NCBI GenBank assembly: GCA_042408535.1
Contig: JBHORA010000027.1
Coordinates: forward strand, 17,164 to 81,163
Length of the DNA: 64,000 bases
Reading direction: 5' to 3'
Origin: BPIH01 sp042408535
GTDB taxonomy: Bacteria; Chloroflexota; Limnocylindria; Limnocylindrales; CSP1-4
The notes beneath the pieces are model-generated. The model had not been told where the DNA came from, did not search any database, and saw only the letters and a list, made by a program, of their open reading frames with translations. Numbering within the stretch: the first letter of the stretch is position 1; every line of letters begins with the position of its first letter. Positions 53,532-62,167 of the stretch are shown piece by piece. Made by a program: the position numbers and the translations under genes.

Positions 53532-53933
53532 ATGACCGAGCGACCCATCAAGGTCCTCATCGCCAAGCCGGGCCTCGACGGCCACGACCGGGGGGCGAAG
53601 GTCCTCGCCCGGGGCCTCCGCGACGAGGGCTTCGAGGTCATCTACACCGGCCTCCGCCAGACGCCCGAGATGATCGTCGCGGCCGCCCTCCAGGAGGACG
53701 TCGACGTCGTCGGCCTCTCGATCCTCTCGGGCGCCCACATGACGCTCTTGCCGAAGGTGACCCGCCTCCTCCGCGAGAAGGGGATGGACGACGTCCTCGT
53801 GACGGCCGGCGGCATCATCCCCGACGACGACATCCCGGCGCTCAAGGCGGCGGGCATCGCCGAGGTCTTCGGGCCGGGGACGACGATCCGGGAGGTCGCC
53901 GACTTCATCCGGGCGAACGTCCGGCGAGCGTAG
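53532..53933 (+). CDS. Cobalamin-binding small subunit of acyl-CoA mutase
   Basis: 133 aa. IKVLIAKPGLDGHDRGAKVLARGLRDEGFEVIYTGLRQTPEMIVAAALQEDVDVVGLSILSGAHMTLLPKVTRLL ... VTAGGIIPDDDIPALKAAGIAEVFGPGT: the B12-binding Rossmann-like domain with the axial DGHDRG histidine (base-off/His-on). Partner of the large subunit at 46588, separated from it by ~5 kb; MeaB follows 3 nt after the stop. Length is close to IcmB/MutB-C type subunits. Confidence 0.92.
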   Translation: MTERPIKVLIAKPGLDGHDRGAKVLARGLRDEGFEVIYTGLRQTPEMIVAAALQEDVDVVGLSILSGAHMTLLPKVTRLLREKGMDDVLVTAGGIIPDDDIPALKAAGIAEVFGPGTTIREVADFIRANVRRA

Positions 53934-53936
53934 CCG

Positions 53937-55085
53937 GTGCCCGTTTCGACGAGTGCCACCGCCAACCCGGCCGAGCGCGGCGTCGTCCTCGCCGAGGCGG
54001 CCCTGGCCGGGGATCGACGGGCCCTCGCCCGGCTCCTGACCGAGGTCGAGAACCGAACCCACGCTGCCGAGGCTGCCCTCCGTCGCCTCTACCCGCTCGC
54101 CGGACGGGCGCACCTCGTCGGGATCACCGGACCGCCCGGCGCTGGGAAGAGCACCCTCGTGGCCGCCCTCATCGGCGAGCTGCGGACCCGCGGCCGATCG
54201 GTCGGCGTCATCGCCGTCGACCCCTCGAGCCCGATCAGCGGCGGGGCGATCCTCGGCGACCGGGTCCGGATGCAGGCCCACGCCGAGGACCCCGATGTCT
54301 TCATCCGCTCCATGGCTGCCCGCGGCCACGCCGGTGGCCTGGCGGCAACCTCGGGAGCGGCGGCCGCCGTCCTCGACGCGGTCGGCTTCGAGGTCGTCTT
54401 CCTCGAGACGGTCGGAGCCGGCCAGAGCGAGGTCGAGGTCGCCGCGGCCGCCGACACGACCGTCGTTCTGGAGGCGCCCGAGATGGGTGACGAGATCCAG
54501 GCCATCAAGGCTGGTCTCCTCGAGGTTGCCGACATCGTCGTCGTCAACAAGGGCGATCGGCCAGGTGCCCAGCGGACGGCGGCCCAGCTGCGGGCGATGC
54601 TGAGCGCGGCCGCGGTGGCAGCGGAGGCGGCCGCCGAGCGAGCCCACCACGCGGGGTGGGGCAACCAGCCGACGACGGCGACCACCGCGGCGGGCGCCGA
54701 GCCGACGGGGCGGGCGGGCGACCCCGAGGCTTCCCCGAACGCCCCGGAAACCGGGCGGGCCCGCCCGAAACGCCCCGAGGTCCTCGTCACGACGGCCGCC
54801 ACCGGCGACGGTGTCCCGGAGCTCCTCGCCGCCATCGAGCGTCACCGAGAGCGGGGGAGTGGCGATGGTGCCCTCGCTGCGGCCCGGCGGGCGCGAGCGG
54901 AGGCCCAGGTCTGGACGATCGTCGTCGAGCGAGCCCGGGACCGGCTCGCTCGGCCCGAGCTGGCGAGGGCGGCCGAGGCGATCGTTCGCTCCGTTGCCGA
55001 CCACGCCCTCGACCCGTACGCCGCTGCCGACCAGCTTCTCGGCCTCCTCGCCCGAGAGGCCGGCGACGGTGAAGGAAACCGATGA
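53937..55085 (+). CDS. meaB: MeaB/ArgK-type mutase-associated GTPase
   Basis: 382 aa from GTG 53937. G1 GPPGAGKST (~65), VIAVDPSSPISGGAILGDRVRM, FIRSMAARGHAGGLA, FEVVFLETVGAGQSEVEVAAAADTTVV, NKGDR. The C-terminal helical dimer arm carries VWTIVVERARDRL. It loads and protects cobalamin in acyl-CoA mutases. Oddity: a ~45-residue Ala/Gly/Thr/Pro-rich insert (about 235-280) between the G4 region and VLVTTAATGDGVPEL. Confidence 0.93.
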   Translation: MPVSTSATANPAERGVVLAEAALAGDRRALARLLTEVENRTHAAEAALRRLYPLAGRAHLVGITGPPGAGKSTLVAALIGELRTRGRSVGVIAVDPSSPISGGAILGDRVRMQAHAEDPDVFIRSMAARGHAGGLAATSGAAAAVLDAVGFEVVFLETVGAGQSEVEVAAAADTTVVLEAPEMGDEIQAIKAGLLEVADIVVVNKGDRPGAQRTAAQLRAMLSAAAVAAEAAAERAHHAGWGNQPTTATTAAGAEPTGRAGDPEASPNAPETGRARPKRPEVLVTTAATGDGVPELLAAIERHRERGSGDGALAAARRARAEAQVWTIVVERARDRLARPELARAAEAIVRSVADHALDPYAAADQLLGLLAREAGDGEGNR

Positions 55086-55144
55086 GTCCCAGGGCGACCG
55101 ATCGCGCTCGGGAGGCCGGGACGCCAGCGCAGGGAGGCGCGCCG

Positions 55145-56014
55145 ATGTCGATCGAGTCCGTCTTCGTCGCCGGGGCCGGCCTCATGGGCCACGGCATCGC
55201 CCAGGTCCTCGCCGCGGCCGGTCGCCGGGTCGTGCTCTACGAGCCCGACCTCAGTCGGTCGGTGGCCGGCCGGGAGCGGGTCGCCGGGAACCTCGAGCGC
55301 GCCGTGGCGAAGGGGAGGCTGCAGCCCGACGAGCGCGAGGCGATCCTCGGGCGGATCGAGGCTGTCGACGCCATCGCGCGGGTCGCCGACGTCGATCTCG
55401 TCGTCGAGGCCGTCTTCGAGGACGTCGCCGTCAAGCAGGGTCTCTTCGCCGAACTCGACCGCCTCGCCGACCCGGAGACGATCTTCGCTACGAACACCTC
55501 CTCGATCTCGATCGGTCGCCTGGCGGAGGCGGTCGGGCCCGAGCGGCGTCGCCGCTTCCTCGGCATGCACTTCTTCAGCCCGGTGCCGGTCATGCCCCTC
55601 GTCGAGCTCATCCCGGGGCCGGCGACCGAGCCAGCGGTCGTCGAGGCCATCCGGGGGCTCGCCGCCGACCTCGGCAAGGAGGTCATCGTCGCCGCCGACC
55701 AACCGGGCTTCATCGTCAACCGGATCCTCATGCCCTTCCTGGCCGAAGCGATCCGGGCCTACGAGGCCGGGGTCGGCACGGCCGAGGACATCGACACCGG
55801 CGCCCGGGTCGGCCTGAACCACCCGATGGGGCCCCTCGAGCTGGCCGACTTCATCGGTCTCGACGTCTGCCTGAACGTCATGCGGGTCCTCCACGAAGGG
55901 CTCGGCGGCGAGCAATTCCGGCCGCCGCGACGCCTGGAAGAGCTCGTCGCGGCCGGCCACCTCGGCCAGAAGACGGGCCGCGGCTTCTACACCTACCCGC
56001 GGGAGGGTCGCTGA
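55145..56014 (+). CDS. 3-hydroxyacyl-CoA (3-hydroxybutyryl-CoA) dehydrogenase
   Basis: 289 aa from ATG 55145 (GGAGG upstream); an in-frame ATG at 55082 overlapping meaB as ATGA would add 21 residues. NAD fold VFVAGAGLMGHGIAQVLAAAGRRVVLYE; VDLVVEAVFEDVAVKQGLF, FATNTSSISI, FLGMHFFSPVPVMPLVELIPG with catalytic His/Glu, GFIVNRILMPFLAEAI, LNHPMGPLELADFIGLD. It oxidises 3-hydroxybutyryl-CoA to acetoacetyl-CoA, which the thiolase at 57122 would cleave. It overlaps the convergent DUF72 gene by 22 nt. Confidence 0.92.
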   Translation: MSIESVFVAGAGLMGHGIAQVLAAAGRRVVLYEPDLSRSVAGRERVAGNLERAVAKGRLQPDEREAILGRIEAVDAIARVADVDLVVEAVFEDVAVKQGLFAELDRLADPETIFATNTSSISIGRLAEAVGPERRRRFLGMHFFSPVPVMPLVELIPGPATEPAVVEAIRGLAADLGKEVIVAADQPGFIVNRILMPFLAEAIRAYEAGVGTAEDIDTGARVGLNHPMGPLELADFIGLDVCLNVMRVLHEGLGGEQFRPPRRLEELVAAGHLGQKTGRGFYTYPREGR

Positions 56015-56898
56015 TCGTCGTCGCGCGCCCGGCCGCCGGGTCCGTCCGCGTCCGCCCGTCCCGGCCCCGAATCGGCCGGGGTCGCCCGGACCGGCCACTC
56101 GGCGGCGGCCTCGCCGAGGAGCTCGACGAGCCGGCGGGCGTTCTTCGGGGCGAGGGCGAAACTGTCGTTGTTGAAGAAGGCGTAGGCCTCGCAGCCGCCG
56201 AGGGCCGCCGCGCGGAGCCGATCCGCCCAGGGCTGAAGCTCGGCGTCGCTGTAGTCGTGGGCCCAGCCACCAGCGAGGCCGTGGAAGCGGACGGCGACGA
56301 GGTCCGTCGTGACCGGTGCCGCCGGCGGCATGGCGGTCGAGCTCACCCAGCAGGCCGCAACCTTCGCCGCGCTGAGGATGGCGAGGACCTCGTCGACGAG
56401 CCAGGAGGGATGGCGGAACTCGACGACGTGGCGGAAGCCCCGCGCTTCGACCGCGAGCAGCTCGAGGAAGTCGGCGAGGCGGGGCGGATCGCAGCGGAGG
56501 CTCGGTGGCAGCTGCCAGAGCAGGAAGGCGACGGCTCCGACTTCGGCGAGGGGCCGAACCCGATCGACGAAGCGGCCGAGCTCGGCCGTGCAGTCTGCCA
56601 GGCGACGGATGTGGGTGATGAGCCGGGAACCCTTCAGGGCGAACCGGAACCCCGGTCGCTCGCCGGCGGTCCGGCGCCAGGCGGCGATGGCCGCTTCGCT
56701 CGGGAGGCGGTAGAAGCTGGCATCGACTTCGACCGCCGGGAAGACGGTCGCGTAGTAGGCGAGCCACCGGTTCGGTGGCAGCCCGGGTGGGTAGAAGCGG
56801 CCGCGCCAGTCGCGGTACTGCCAGCCGCAGGTCCCGACCCAGACCCTGGCCGTCACGCGGGTGCCGCCGTCCGCTTCGGGCAACCCGTCGTCCGTCAT
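55993..56898 (-). CDS. DUF72 (YecE-like) protein, second copy
   Basis: 301 aa from ATG 56898. RVWVGTCGWQYRDWRGRFYPPGLPPNRWLAYYATVFPAVEVDASFYRLPSEAAIAAWRRTAGERPGFRFALKGSRLITHIRRLADC ... FLLWQLPPSLRCDPPRLADFLELL ... HVVEFRHPSW ... VRFHGLAGGWAHDYSDAELQPWADRL ... AYAFFNNDSFALAPKNARRLVELL: canonical DUF72, unlike the divergent copy at 8280. Function unknown. The 3' end overlaps the hydroxyacyl-CoA dehydrogenase gene convergently. Confidence 0.88.
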   Translation of the reverse strand: MTDDGLPEADGGTRVTARVWVGTCGWQYRDWRGRFYPPGLPPNRWLAYYATVFPAVEVDASFYRLPSEAAIAAWRRTAGERPGFRFALKGSRLITHIRRLADCTAELGRFVDRVRPLAEVGAVAFLLWQLPPSLRCDPPRLADFLELLAVEARGFRHVVEFRHPSWLVDEVLAILSAAKVAACWVSSTAMPPAAPVTTDLVAVRFHGLAGGWAHDYSDAELQPWADRLRAAALGGCEAYAFFNNDSFALAPKNARRLVELLGEAAAEWPVRATPADSGPGRADADGPGGRARDDDQRPSRG

Positions 56899-57108
56899 GG
56901 TCGGCATTCTCCACACGGCGCGCCCCGCGTCGAGGGCCAGGCGGCCTTTCCCGAAGGGTGGCAGCCCGTCGCGATGGGAACAGCTCGCCCCGACCGGTGG
57001 CGGCCCAGTGGCGGCCGAGTCCGCGGCGCGCTCCGCGATCGCCGGGCGCGGCCCTGTCCGTCCCGGATGGTGGCGGCCCTCGCCGACGAGCCCGACCCTC
57101 CGGAGGTG

Positions 57109-57114
57109 TAGATT
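57109..57114 (+). promoter_or_regulatory. Leaderless-type -10 box
   Basis: TAGATT with 7 nt (CCTGTCC) before the ATG at 57122. GGAGG at 57102-57106 is too far from the ATG to be its ribosome-binding site. Confidence 0.6.
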
Positions 57115-57121
57115 CCTGTCC

Positions 57122-58372
57122 ATGGACGAGCGCCCCCTCCCCGGCGGCCCGAACGGCGACGTCTTCGTCGTCTCGGCCGTCCGGACCCCGATCGGCAAGT
57201 TCGGCGGCGGCCTCGCCACGACCCCGGCCACGCTCCTCGGTGGGATCGCCATCCGGGCGGCCGTCGATCGCTCGGGACTCCCCGAGGGGACGCCGGTCGA
57301 CGAGGTCCTCATGGGCCAGGTCCTCCAGGCCGGCGCTGGCCAGGCCCCGGCCCGCCAGGCGGCGCTCGCCGGCGGCCTCCCCGAGACGACGAGCGCGACG
57401 ACGATCAACCGGGTCTGCGGTTCGGGGCTGAAGGCGATCATGCTCGCCGCGGCCGAGATCCGGGCTGGCGATGCCGAGATCGTCGTGGCTGGAGGGATGG
57501 AGAACATGAGCGCCGCGCCCTACCTCCTCCCGAAGGCCCGCTTCGGTTACCGCCTCGGCCATGGCGAGGTCCTCGACGCGACCCTCCACGATGGCCTCAT
57601 GTGCGCCTTCGAAGCCTGCCACATGGGGACCCACGCTGAACGGGTCGCCATCGCTCGTCAGATCAGCCGGGCCGACCAGGACGCCTATGCCCTCGAGAGC
57701 CACCGCCGGGCGGTCGCTGCCATCGACGCCGGTCGCTTCCGGGAGGAGATCGTCCCCGTCCCCGTTCGCGACGCGAAGGGGAACGAGACGCTCGTCGAGG
57801 TCGACGAGAACCCGCGCCGGGACACGAGCCTCGAAGCCCTCGCCCGGCTGCGGCCGGTCTTCCCGCTCCCCGATGAGCCCGACCGGAGCGGAGTGACCGA
57901 GGGGACGGTGACGGCCGGCAACTCGCCCGGAATCACCGACGGCGCCGCGGCGACGGTCGTCGTTTCGGAGCGCATCGTCGAGCGGTACGACCTCCACCCC
58001 CTGGCCCGGATCGTCGGCTACGCCCAGGCCGAGGTCGCGCCGAAGTGGCTCTTCCTCGCCCCCGTCGAGGGCGTTCGCCGTCTCCTCGAGCGGACCGAGC
58101 TGCCCATCGAGGCCTTCGACCTCGTCGAGATCAACGAGGCCTTCGCCGCCCAGACCCTCGCCGACGGCCGAGAGCTCGGCTTCGACTGGTCGAAGACGAA
58201 CGTGAACGGTGGCGCCATCGCCCTCGGCCACCCGATCGGGGCGTCGGGGGCCCGGATCGTCGCCACCCTCCTCCACGAGCTCCGTCGCCGCGGCGGCCGT
58301 TACGGTCTGGCGACCCTCTGCCTCGGCGGCGGTGGTTCGGTGGCCATGGCCTTCGAGCGGGCCGAGCCCTGA
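57122..58372 (+). CDS. Acetyl-CoA C-acyltransferase (thiolase)
   Basis: 416 aa. VFVVSAVRTPIGKFGGGLA, NRVCGSGLKAIMLAAAEI (acylated Cys), VAGGMENMS, VEINEAFAAQTLADGRELG, NVNGGAIALGHPIGASGARI (catalytic His) and LATLCLGGGGSVAMAFER (second Cys). A biosynthetic/degradative thiolase that cleaves acetoacetyl-CoA or condenses acetyl-CoA. With the mutase, MeaB and dehydrogenase it gives most of a route from isobutyryl-CoA to acetyl-CoA; acyl-CoA dehydrogenase and crotonase are not in this window. Confidence 0.93.
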   Translation: MDERPLPGGPNGDVFVVSAVRTPIGKFGGGLATTPATLLGGIAIRAAVDRSGLPEGTPVDEVLMGQVLQAGAGQAPARQAALAGGLPETTSATTINRVCGSGLKAIMLAAAEIRAGDAEIVVAGGMENMSAAPYLLPKARFGYRLGHGEVLDATLHDGLMCAFEACHMGTHAERVAIARQISRADQDAYALESHRRAVAAIDAGRFREEIVPVPVRDAKGNETLVEVDENPRRDTSLEALARLRPVFPLPDEPDRSGVTEGTVTAGNSPGITDGAAATVVVSERIVERYDLHPLARIVGYAQAEVAPKWLFLAPVEGVRRLLERTELPIEAFDLVEINEAFAAQTLADGRELGFDWSKTNVNGGAIALGHPIGASGARIVATLLHELRRRGGRYGLATLCLGGGGSVAMAFERAEP

Positions 58373-58452
58373 CGGAGGGAGACGCCGCGGTTTTCTCCGA
58401 CGGCGCGCGGTCGCTTCGAGAACGGGCGTTTCCGAGAGAGGTGACGAGTGCG

Positions 58453-58620
58453 ATGAGCGAGACCGAAACCGAACTGACGACCGTCGAGTTCAGCCGAGCG
58501 GAGCTCGAGATCCTCCGGACCGCGCTGCGCCTCCTCGCCTCGACCCTCGGGCGCGAGGAGGCCGACGAGCTTGCCGAGGTCCAGCGTCTGCTCACCCGCC
58601 TGGAAGGAGTCGGCCGATGA
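58453..58620 (+). CDS. Small acidic helical protein, 55 aa
   Basis: 55 aa: FSRAELEILRTALRLLASTLGREEADELAEVQRLLTRLEGVGR is predicted as two amphipathic helices. GAGAGAGGTG lies upstream of the ATG, and the stop overlaps the aldehyde dehydrogenase start (ATGA), so it is very likely translated. No recognised family; possibly a regulator or partner of the dehydrogenase. Confidence 0.6.
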   Translation: MSETETELTTVEFSRAELEILRTALRLLASTLGREEADELAEVQRLLTRLEGVGR

Positions 58621-60148
58621 CCGTCACGACCCAGGCTGCCGCCGAAGCCGAGGCGGCGGCCGTCCCGATCTTTCGCAACTTCATCGCCGGCGAGTGGGTC
58701 CCCTCCGTCTCCGGACGAACCTTCGAGAGTCGGAATCCGGCGGACGTCCGGGACGTCATCGGCCGCTTCCAGGCGAGCACCGCCGCCGACGTCGCCATGG
58801 CGATTCGGGCCGCCGAAGCCGCCCTCCCGCTGTGGCAGCGGACCCCGGCCCCGAAGCGGGGCGAGATCCTCTACCGCTTCGGGGCGCTCCTGGCCGAGCA
58901 CAAGGAGCGCCTGCCCGGGCGATGACCCGCGAGATGGGGAAGGTCCTCACCGAAGCCCGCGGCGACGTCCAGGAGGGGATCGACATCGCCTTCCTCATGG
59001 CCGGCGAGGGCCGCCGGATGTTCGGCGATACCGTCCCGTCGGAGCTGCCGGACAAGTGGGCGATGAGCATCCGCCAGCCGCTCGGAATCGCCGGGATCAT
59101 CACGCCCTGGAACTTCCCGATCGCCATCCCGTGCTGGAAGATGATGCCGGCCCTCGTCACTGGCAATACCGTCGTCTTCAAGCCGGCCTCCGACACCCCC
59201 CACTGCGCGACCCTCCTCGTCGAGCTCATGGCCGAGGCGGGCTTCCCGCCGGGGACGGTCAACCTCGTCACCGGGTCGGGTTCCGAGGTTGGCGATGCCA
59301 TCGTCGACTCGCCCGACGTGGCGGTCATCAGCTTCACCGGTCACAGCGAGACGGGCAAGTCGATCGCGCAGCGGGCCGGGGCGCGGCTGAAGCGGCTCGC
59401 TCTCGAGCTCGGCGGCAAGAACGGGATCGTCGTCCTCGCCGACGCCGACCTCGATCTCGCCACCGAGGGGATCCTCTGGTCGGCCTTCGGGACGACGGGC
59501 CAGCGGTGCACGGCGTGCTCGCGGGTCATCGTCGAGGAGGCCGTCCTCGAACCGCTCCTGGCGCGGCTCGAAGCCGGGGCGCGGCGGCTTCGACTCGGCG
59601 ATGGGCTCGACCCGGAGACGGACGTCGGGCCGCTCGTGAACGGGGCGGCGGTCGAGAAGGTCGAGCGGTACGTCGAGATCGGGCGGGGCGAGGGCGAGCT
59701 CGTCTGCGGCGGGCGGCGAGCGACCGGCCCGGGGCTCGAGTACGGTCACTTCTTCGAACCGACGATCTTCGCGGGAGTGGCGCCGATGGCGCGGATCGCC
59801 CAGGAGGAGATCTTCGGGCCGGTTCTCTCGGTCATCCCGGTCCCGGATTTCGAGGCCGCCATCACGGCCCTCAACCAGACGCGGTACGGGCTGTCGTCGT
59901 CCATCTACACCCGGGACGTGAACCGTGCCTTCCGGGCCATGCGGGACTTCCAGACGGGGATCGTCTACGTGAACGCCGGGACGATCGGAGCGGAGACGCA
60001 TCTCCCATTCGGCGGCTGGAAGGAGACGGGCAACGGGCACCGAGAGGCCGGCCACGCGGCCCTCGACACGTTCACCGAGTGGAAGGCGATCTACGTCGAC
60101 TTCTCGGGTCGTCTTCAGCGGGCCCAGATCGACAACCAGCCGAGCTAA
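58617..60148 (+). pseudogene. NAD(P)-dependent aldehyde dehydrogenase with one-base frameshift
   Basis: ~510 aa when corrected. Frame 1 (58617-58925) gives FRNFIAGEWVPSVSGRTFESRNPADVRDVIGRF ... GALLAEHKERL and then stops. The next frame resumes at MTREMGKVLTEARGDVQEGID and runs to 60148. PWNFPIAIPCWKMMPALVTGNTVVFKPAS, FTGHSETGK, LELGGKN (Glu), TTGQRCTACSR (Cys) and EIFGPVLSV are intact. One base is missing near 58913 (CTGCCCGGGCG where CTCGCCCGGGCG is expected). Everything else is conserved, so sequencing error or very recent mutation is likely. A semialdehyde substrate is possible, unproven. Confidence 0.8.
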
Positions 60149-60770
60149 CGGGTGTCGGAGGGGGCACCGGGGCACCCCGCGCTCGGTTGACGCCCGCAGC
60201 GAACCGAACGCCACGCGGGACCGGGAGCCGCCGCGACCGACACCCAGAGGGCACAGAACGACGCACCTGGGCCCCGCACTCACTGGCGTGACGCCCTCAC
60301 CGGACAGAACGCCGCTCCGGCACGCTGCGCTGCGCCTCGCTGCCACCCTCACCGAACAGAACGCCGCGGCGCCGGATCCTGACCCTGTTCTGTTCGGCTC
60401 GGCCGTCGATCTGGGCGGCCGCGCCGCTGATACCCGCGTTCTGTTCGGCTCGGCCGTCGATCTGGGCGGCCGCGGAGCCGAGAGCCTCGTTCTGTCCAAC
60501 CAGGCCGTCGCTGTAGGGCCACCGTGACCCCCGGGCTCCGGTTGTGTTCGCTCAGAGTGTCACCCTTCGCGGCCGAGACCCGCAAACCCGCGTGTCGTTC
60601 GCTCAGGCCGTCAGCCCCGCTACCGCGCCCGCTCTCATCACGTACTCGTCGCCCTGCCTGGGGTCATCATCCCGGAGCGGCCGCCACCCCGCAATGTTGC
60701 CTTCTGTCCGAACGCAAAGGGAATCTTTGCGGGCCAGGTCTCCGAGGGCACGCCGGCTGAGGGTCGAACC
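60149..60770. repeat. Noncoding region with 51-nt periodic repeats in two orientations
   Basis: CAGAACG occurs at 60254, 60305 and 60357, and its complement CGTTCTG or TGTTCTG at 60386, 60437 and 60488: spacing 51-52 nt on each side of a centre near 60375. Two of the units (60387-60423 and 60438-60474) are identical over 37 bp. No gene is supported in the 620 bp. Confidence 0.75.
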
Positions 60771-61646
60771 TCAGGCGCTCGCGTCGATGCGGACCGAGAC
60801 CTCCTCGACGCCCCGAACGAGCCGGAGCTCGAAGGGGGGCTCGACGCTGGCCAGGATGTCGTGGAGGTCGTCCACGGTCCGGACCGGCCGATCGGCCGCC
60901 GCGACGATAACGTCCCCCTCCCGAAGTCCGGCTCGCTCGGCGAGGCTCCCGGCCTCGACACCTCGAACGAGGAGACCGTCGATCGCCTCGAGACCGACGG
61001 CCCGCCGAAGCCGACGCGCGACCTCCGGGGGCGCCACGACGACCCCCAGCCGGATCCGCCGCGGCAATTCGCCACGGCCGAGGGCAGCGAGCCGATCCCG
61101 GAGGGTCGCGTCCGCCGGGATGGCGAGGTAAAAACCGTCGCCGAGGCGGTGCGTGTCGATCCCGACGACCCGCCCTTCGGTGTCGAGGAGAGGACCGCCC
61201 GAGGCGCCGGGGGCGAGAGGAGCCGTGTGCTCGATGGCCGGCCCGGCCAGGACGCCGCTCGGGCTTCGGAACAGGCGTCCGGTACCCGAGACGAACCCCA
61301 ACGTGATCCGCGGGCCCTCGGGGCCAGCGGCGGCGGCGAGGACGGCCGCCCCGAGGTCGACCGCGCGATCGGACCAGGGGAGCGCCGGCCGGTCGCCGGT
61401 GGGGACGTCGATGACGGCAAGGTCGCCGTCGAGATCGAGTCCGACGACCCGACCGGTGGCCCGCTCACCGGTGGCGAAGGTGACCGTCGTCTCGTCGCCC
61501 CGGAGGTTGTGGGCGTTCGTGACGACCCGCCCGTCCCCGACGACGAAACCGGTCCCCCGAAAGCGAGCCCCGATGGCGACGAGCGAGGGCATCGTCGCCC
61601 CGGCGACGCTCGAAATCGTTCGCTCGATATCCGACAGGGTGGCCAT
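60771..61646 (-). CDS. HtrA-like S1C serine protease with PDZ domain, no export signal
   Basis: 291 aa. Trypsin-like domain: RGTGFVVGDGRVVTNAHNLRG (His), DLDGDLAVIDV (Asp), LAPGASGGPLLDTEGRVVGID (Ser). A PDZ domain fills ~190-285: VARRLRRAVGLEAIDGLLVRGVEAGSLAERAGLREGDVIVAAADRPVRTVDDLHDIL. The N-terminus (MATLSDIERTISSVAGATMPSLV) has neither signal peptide nor TM anchor, unusual for DegP/HtrA proteins, so it is probably cytoplasmic. GGAGG precedes the ATG. Divergent from the HxlR gene. Confidence 0.88.
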   Translation of the reverse strand: MATLSDIERTISSVAGATMPSLVAIGARFRGTGFVVGDGRVVTNAHNLRGDETTVTFATGERATGRVVGLDLDGDLAVIDVPTGDRPALPWSDRAVDLGAAVLAAAAGPEGPRITLGFVSGTGRLFRSPSGVLAGPAIEHTAPLAPGASGGPLLDTEGRVVGIDTHRLGDGFYLAIPADATLRDRLAALGRGELPRRIRLGVVVAPPEVARRLRRAVGLEAIDGLLVRGVEAGSLAERAGLREGDVIVAAADRPVRTVDDLHDILASVEPPFELRLVRGVEEVSVRIDASA

Positions 61647-61672
61647 GCCGTCGCCTCCGCTAAAGAGCTGTC

Positions 61673-61689
61673 ACTTGCAACTAGCAAGC
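61673..61689. promoter_or_regulatory. Inverted repeat, probable HxlR operator
   Basis: ACTTGC (61673-61678), 5 nt, GCAAGC (61684-61689): an inverted repeat in the AT-richer 92-bp gap between the divergent protease and HxlR genes, where a shared regulator would bind. Confidence 0.5.
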
Positions 61690-61738
61690 TACCACGGCTG
61701 GGTGTTCGAATCAAGAGGTCGGCTACGATGAGCCGGTC

Positions 61739-62167
61739 ATGAGCGAACGACGCCCCTCCGCCCTGGACGCCGCCCTCGAGCGGGTCGGCGACCGATGGAG
61801 TCTGCGGATCGTCGAGGCGCTCCTGGACGGCCCGCGGCGTTTCGGAGAGCTGGCGGCCGCCATTCCCGGCATCGCCCCGAACGTTCTCTCCGAGCGACTG
61901 CGTCGGCTCGTCCGAGCCGGCATCCTCGTCGCTCGGCCCTACGAGCGACGCCCGGTCCGCTACGAGTACGCCCTCACCGCCGACGGCGTCGAGCTCGCAG
62001 CGGCGGTTCGCTCCCTCGCCGACTGGGCGGCGCGCCGGATTGGGGCAGGGGAGCAGCGCCGGCACGGTGTCTGCGGCACGCCGCTCGTCGTCGTCACCTG
62101 GTGTCCGAGCTGTCGGGAGGTCGTCGAGGCGGGCTCCGAGGGGACCATTGAGGAGGTGCACCTGTGA
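61739..62167 (+). CDS. HxlR-family regulator with C-terminal metal-binding motif
   Basis: 142 aa. Winged helix: ALERVGDRWSLRIVEALLDGPRRFGELAAAIPGIAPNVLSERLRRLVRAGILVARPYERRPVRYEYALTADG. The C-terminus HGVCGTPLVVVTWCPSCREVVE supplies His/Cys and a CxxC, a probable zinc or redox site. TACGAT lies 9 nt before the ATG. Its stop overlaps the SDR start (GTGA), so it likely controls that gene and perhaps the divergent protease. Confidence 0.88.
   Translation: MSERRPSALDAALERVGDRWSLRIVEALLDGPRRFGELAAAIPGIAPNVLSERLRRLVRAGILVARPYERRPVRYEYALTADGVELAAAVRSLADWAARRIGAGEQRRHGVCGTPLVVVTWCPSCREVVEAGSEGTIEEVHL

Noticed and set aside
54842..58276. Long open frame on the minus strand (~1140 codons)
   Set aside because: Opposite-strand shadow of the hydroxyacyl-CoA dehydrogenase and thiolase genes; low-complexity.
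58900..58930. Programmed ribosomal frameshift in the aldehyde dehydrogenase
   Set aside because: No slippery heptamer or downstream structure; a one-base error is simpler.
58617..60148. Aldehyde dehydrogenase as the succinate-semialdehyde step of the butyrolactone pathway
   Set aside because: It would fit chemically, but it lies 35 kb away in another unit and its family branch is not specific enough.
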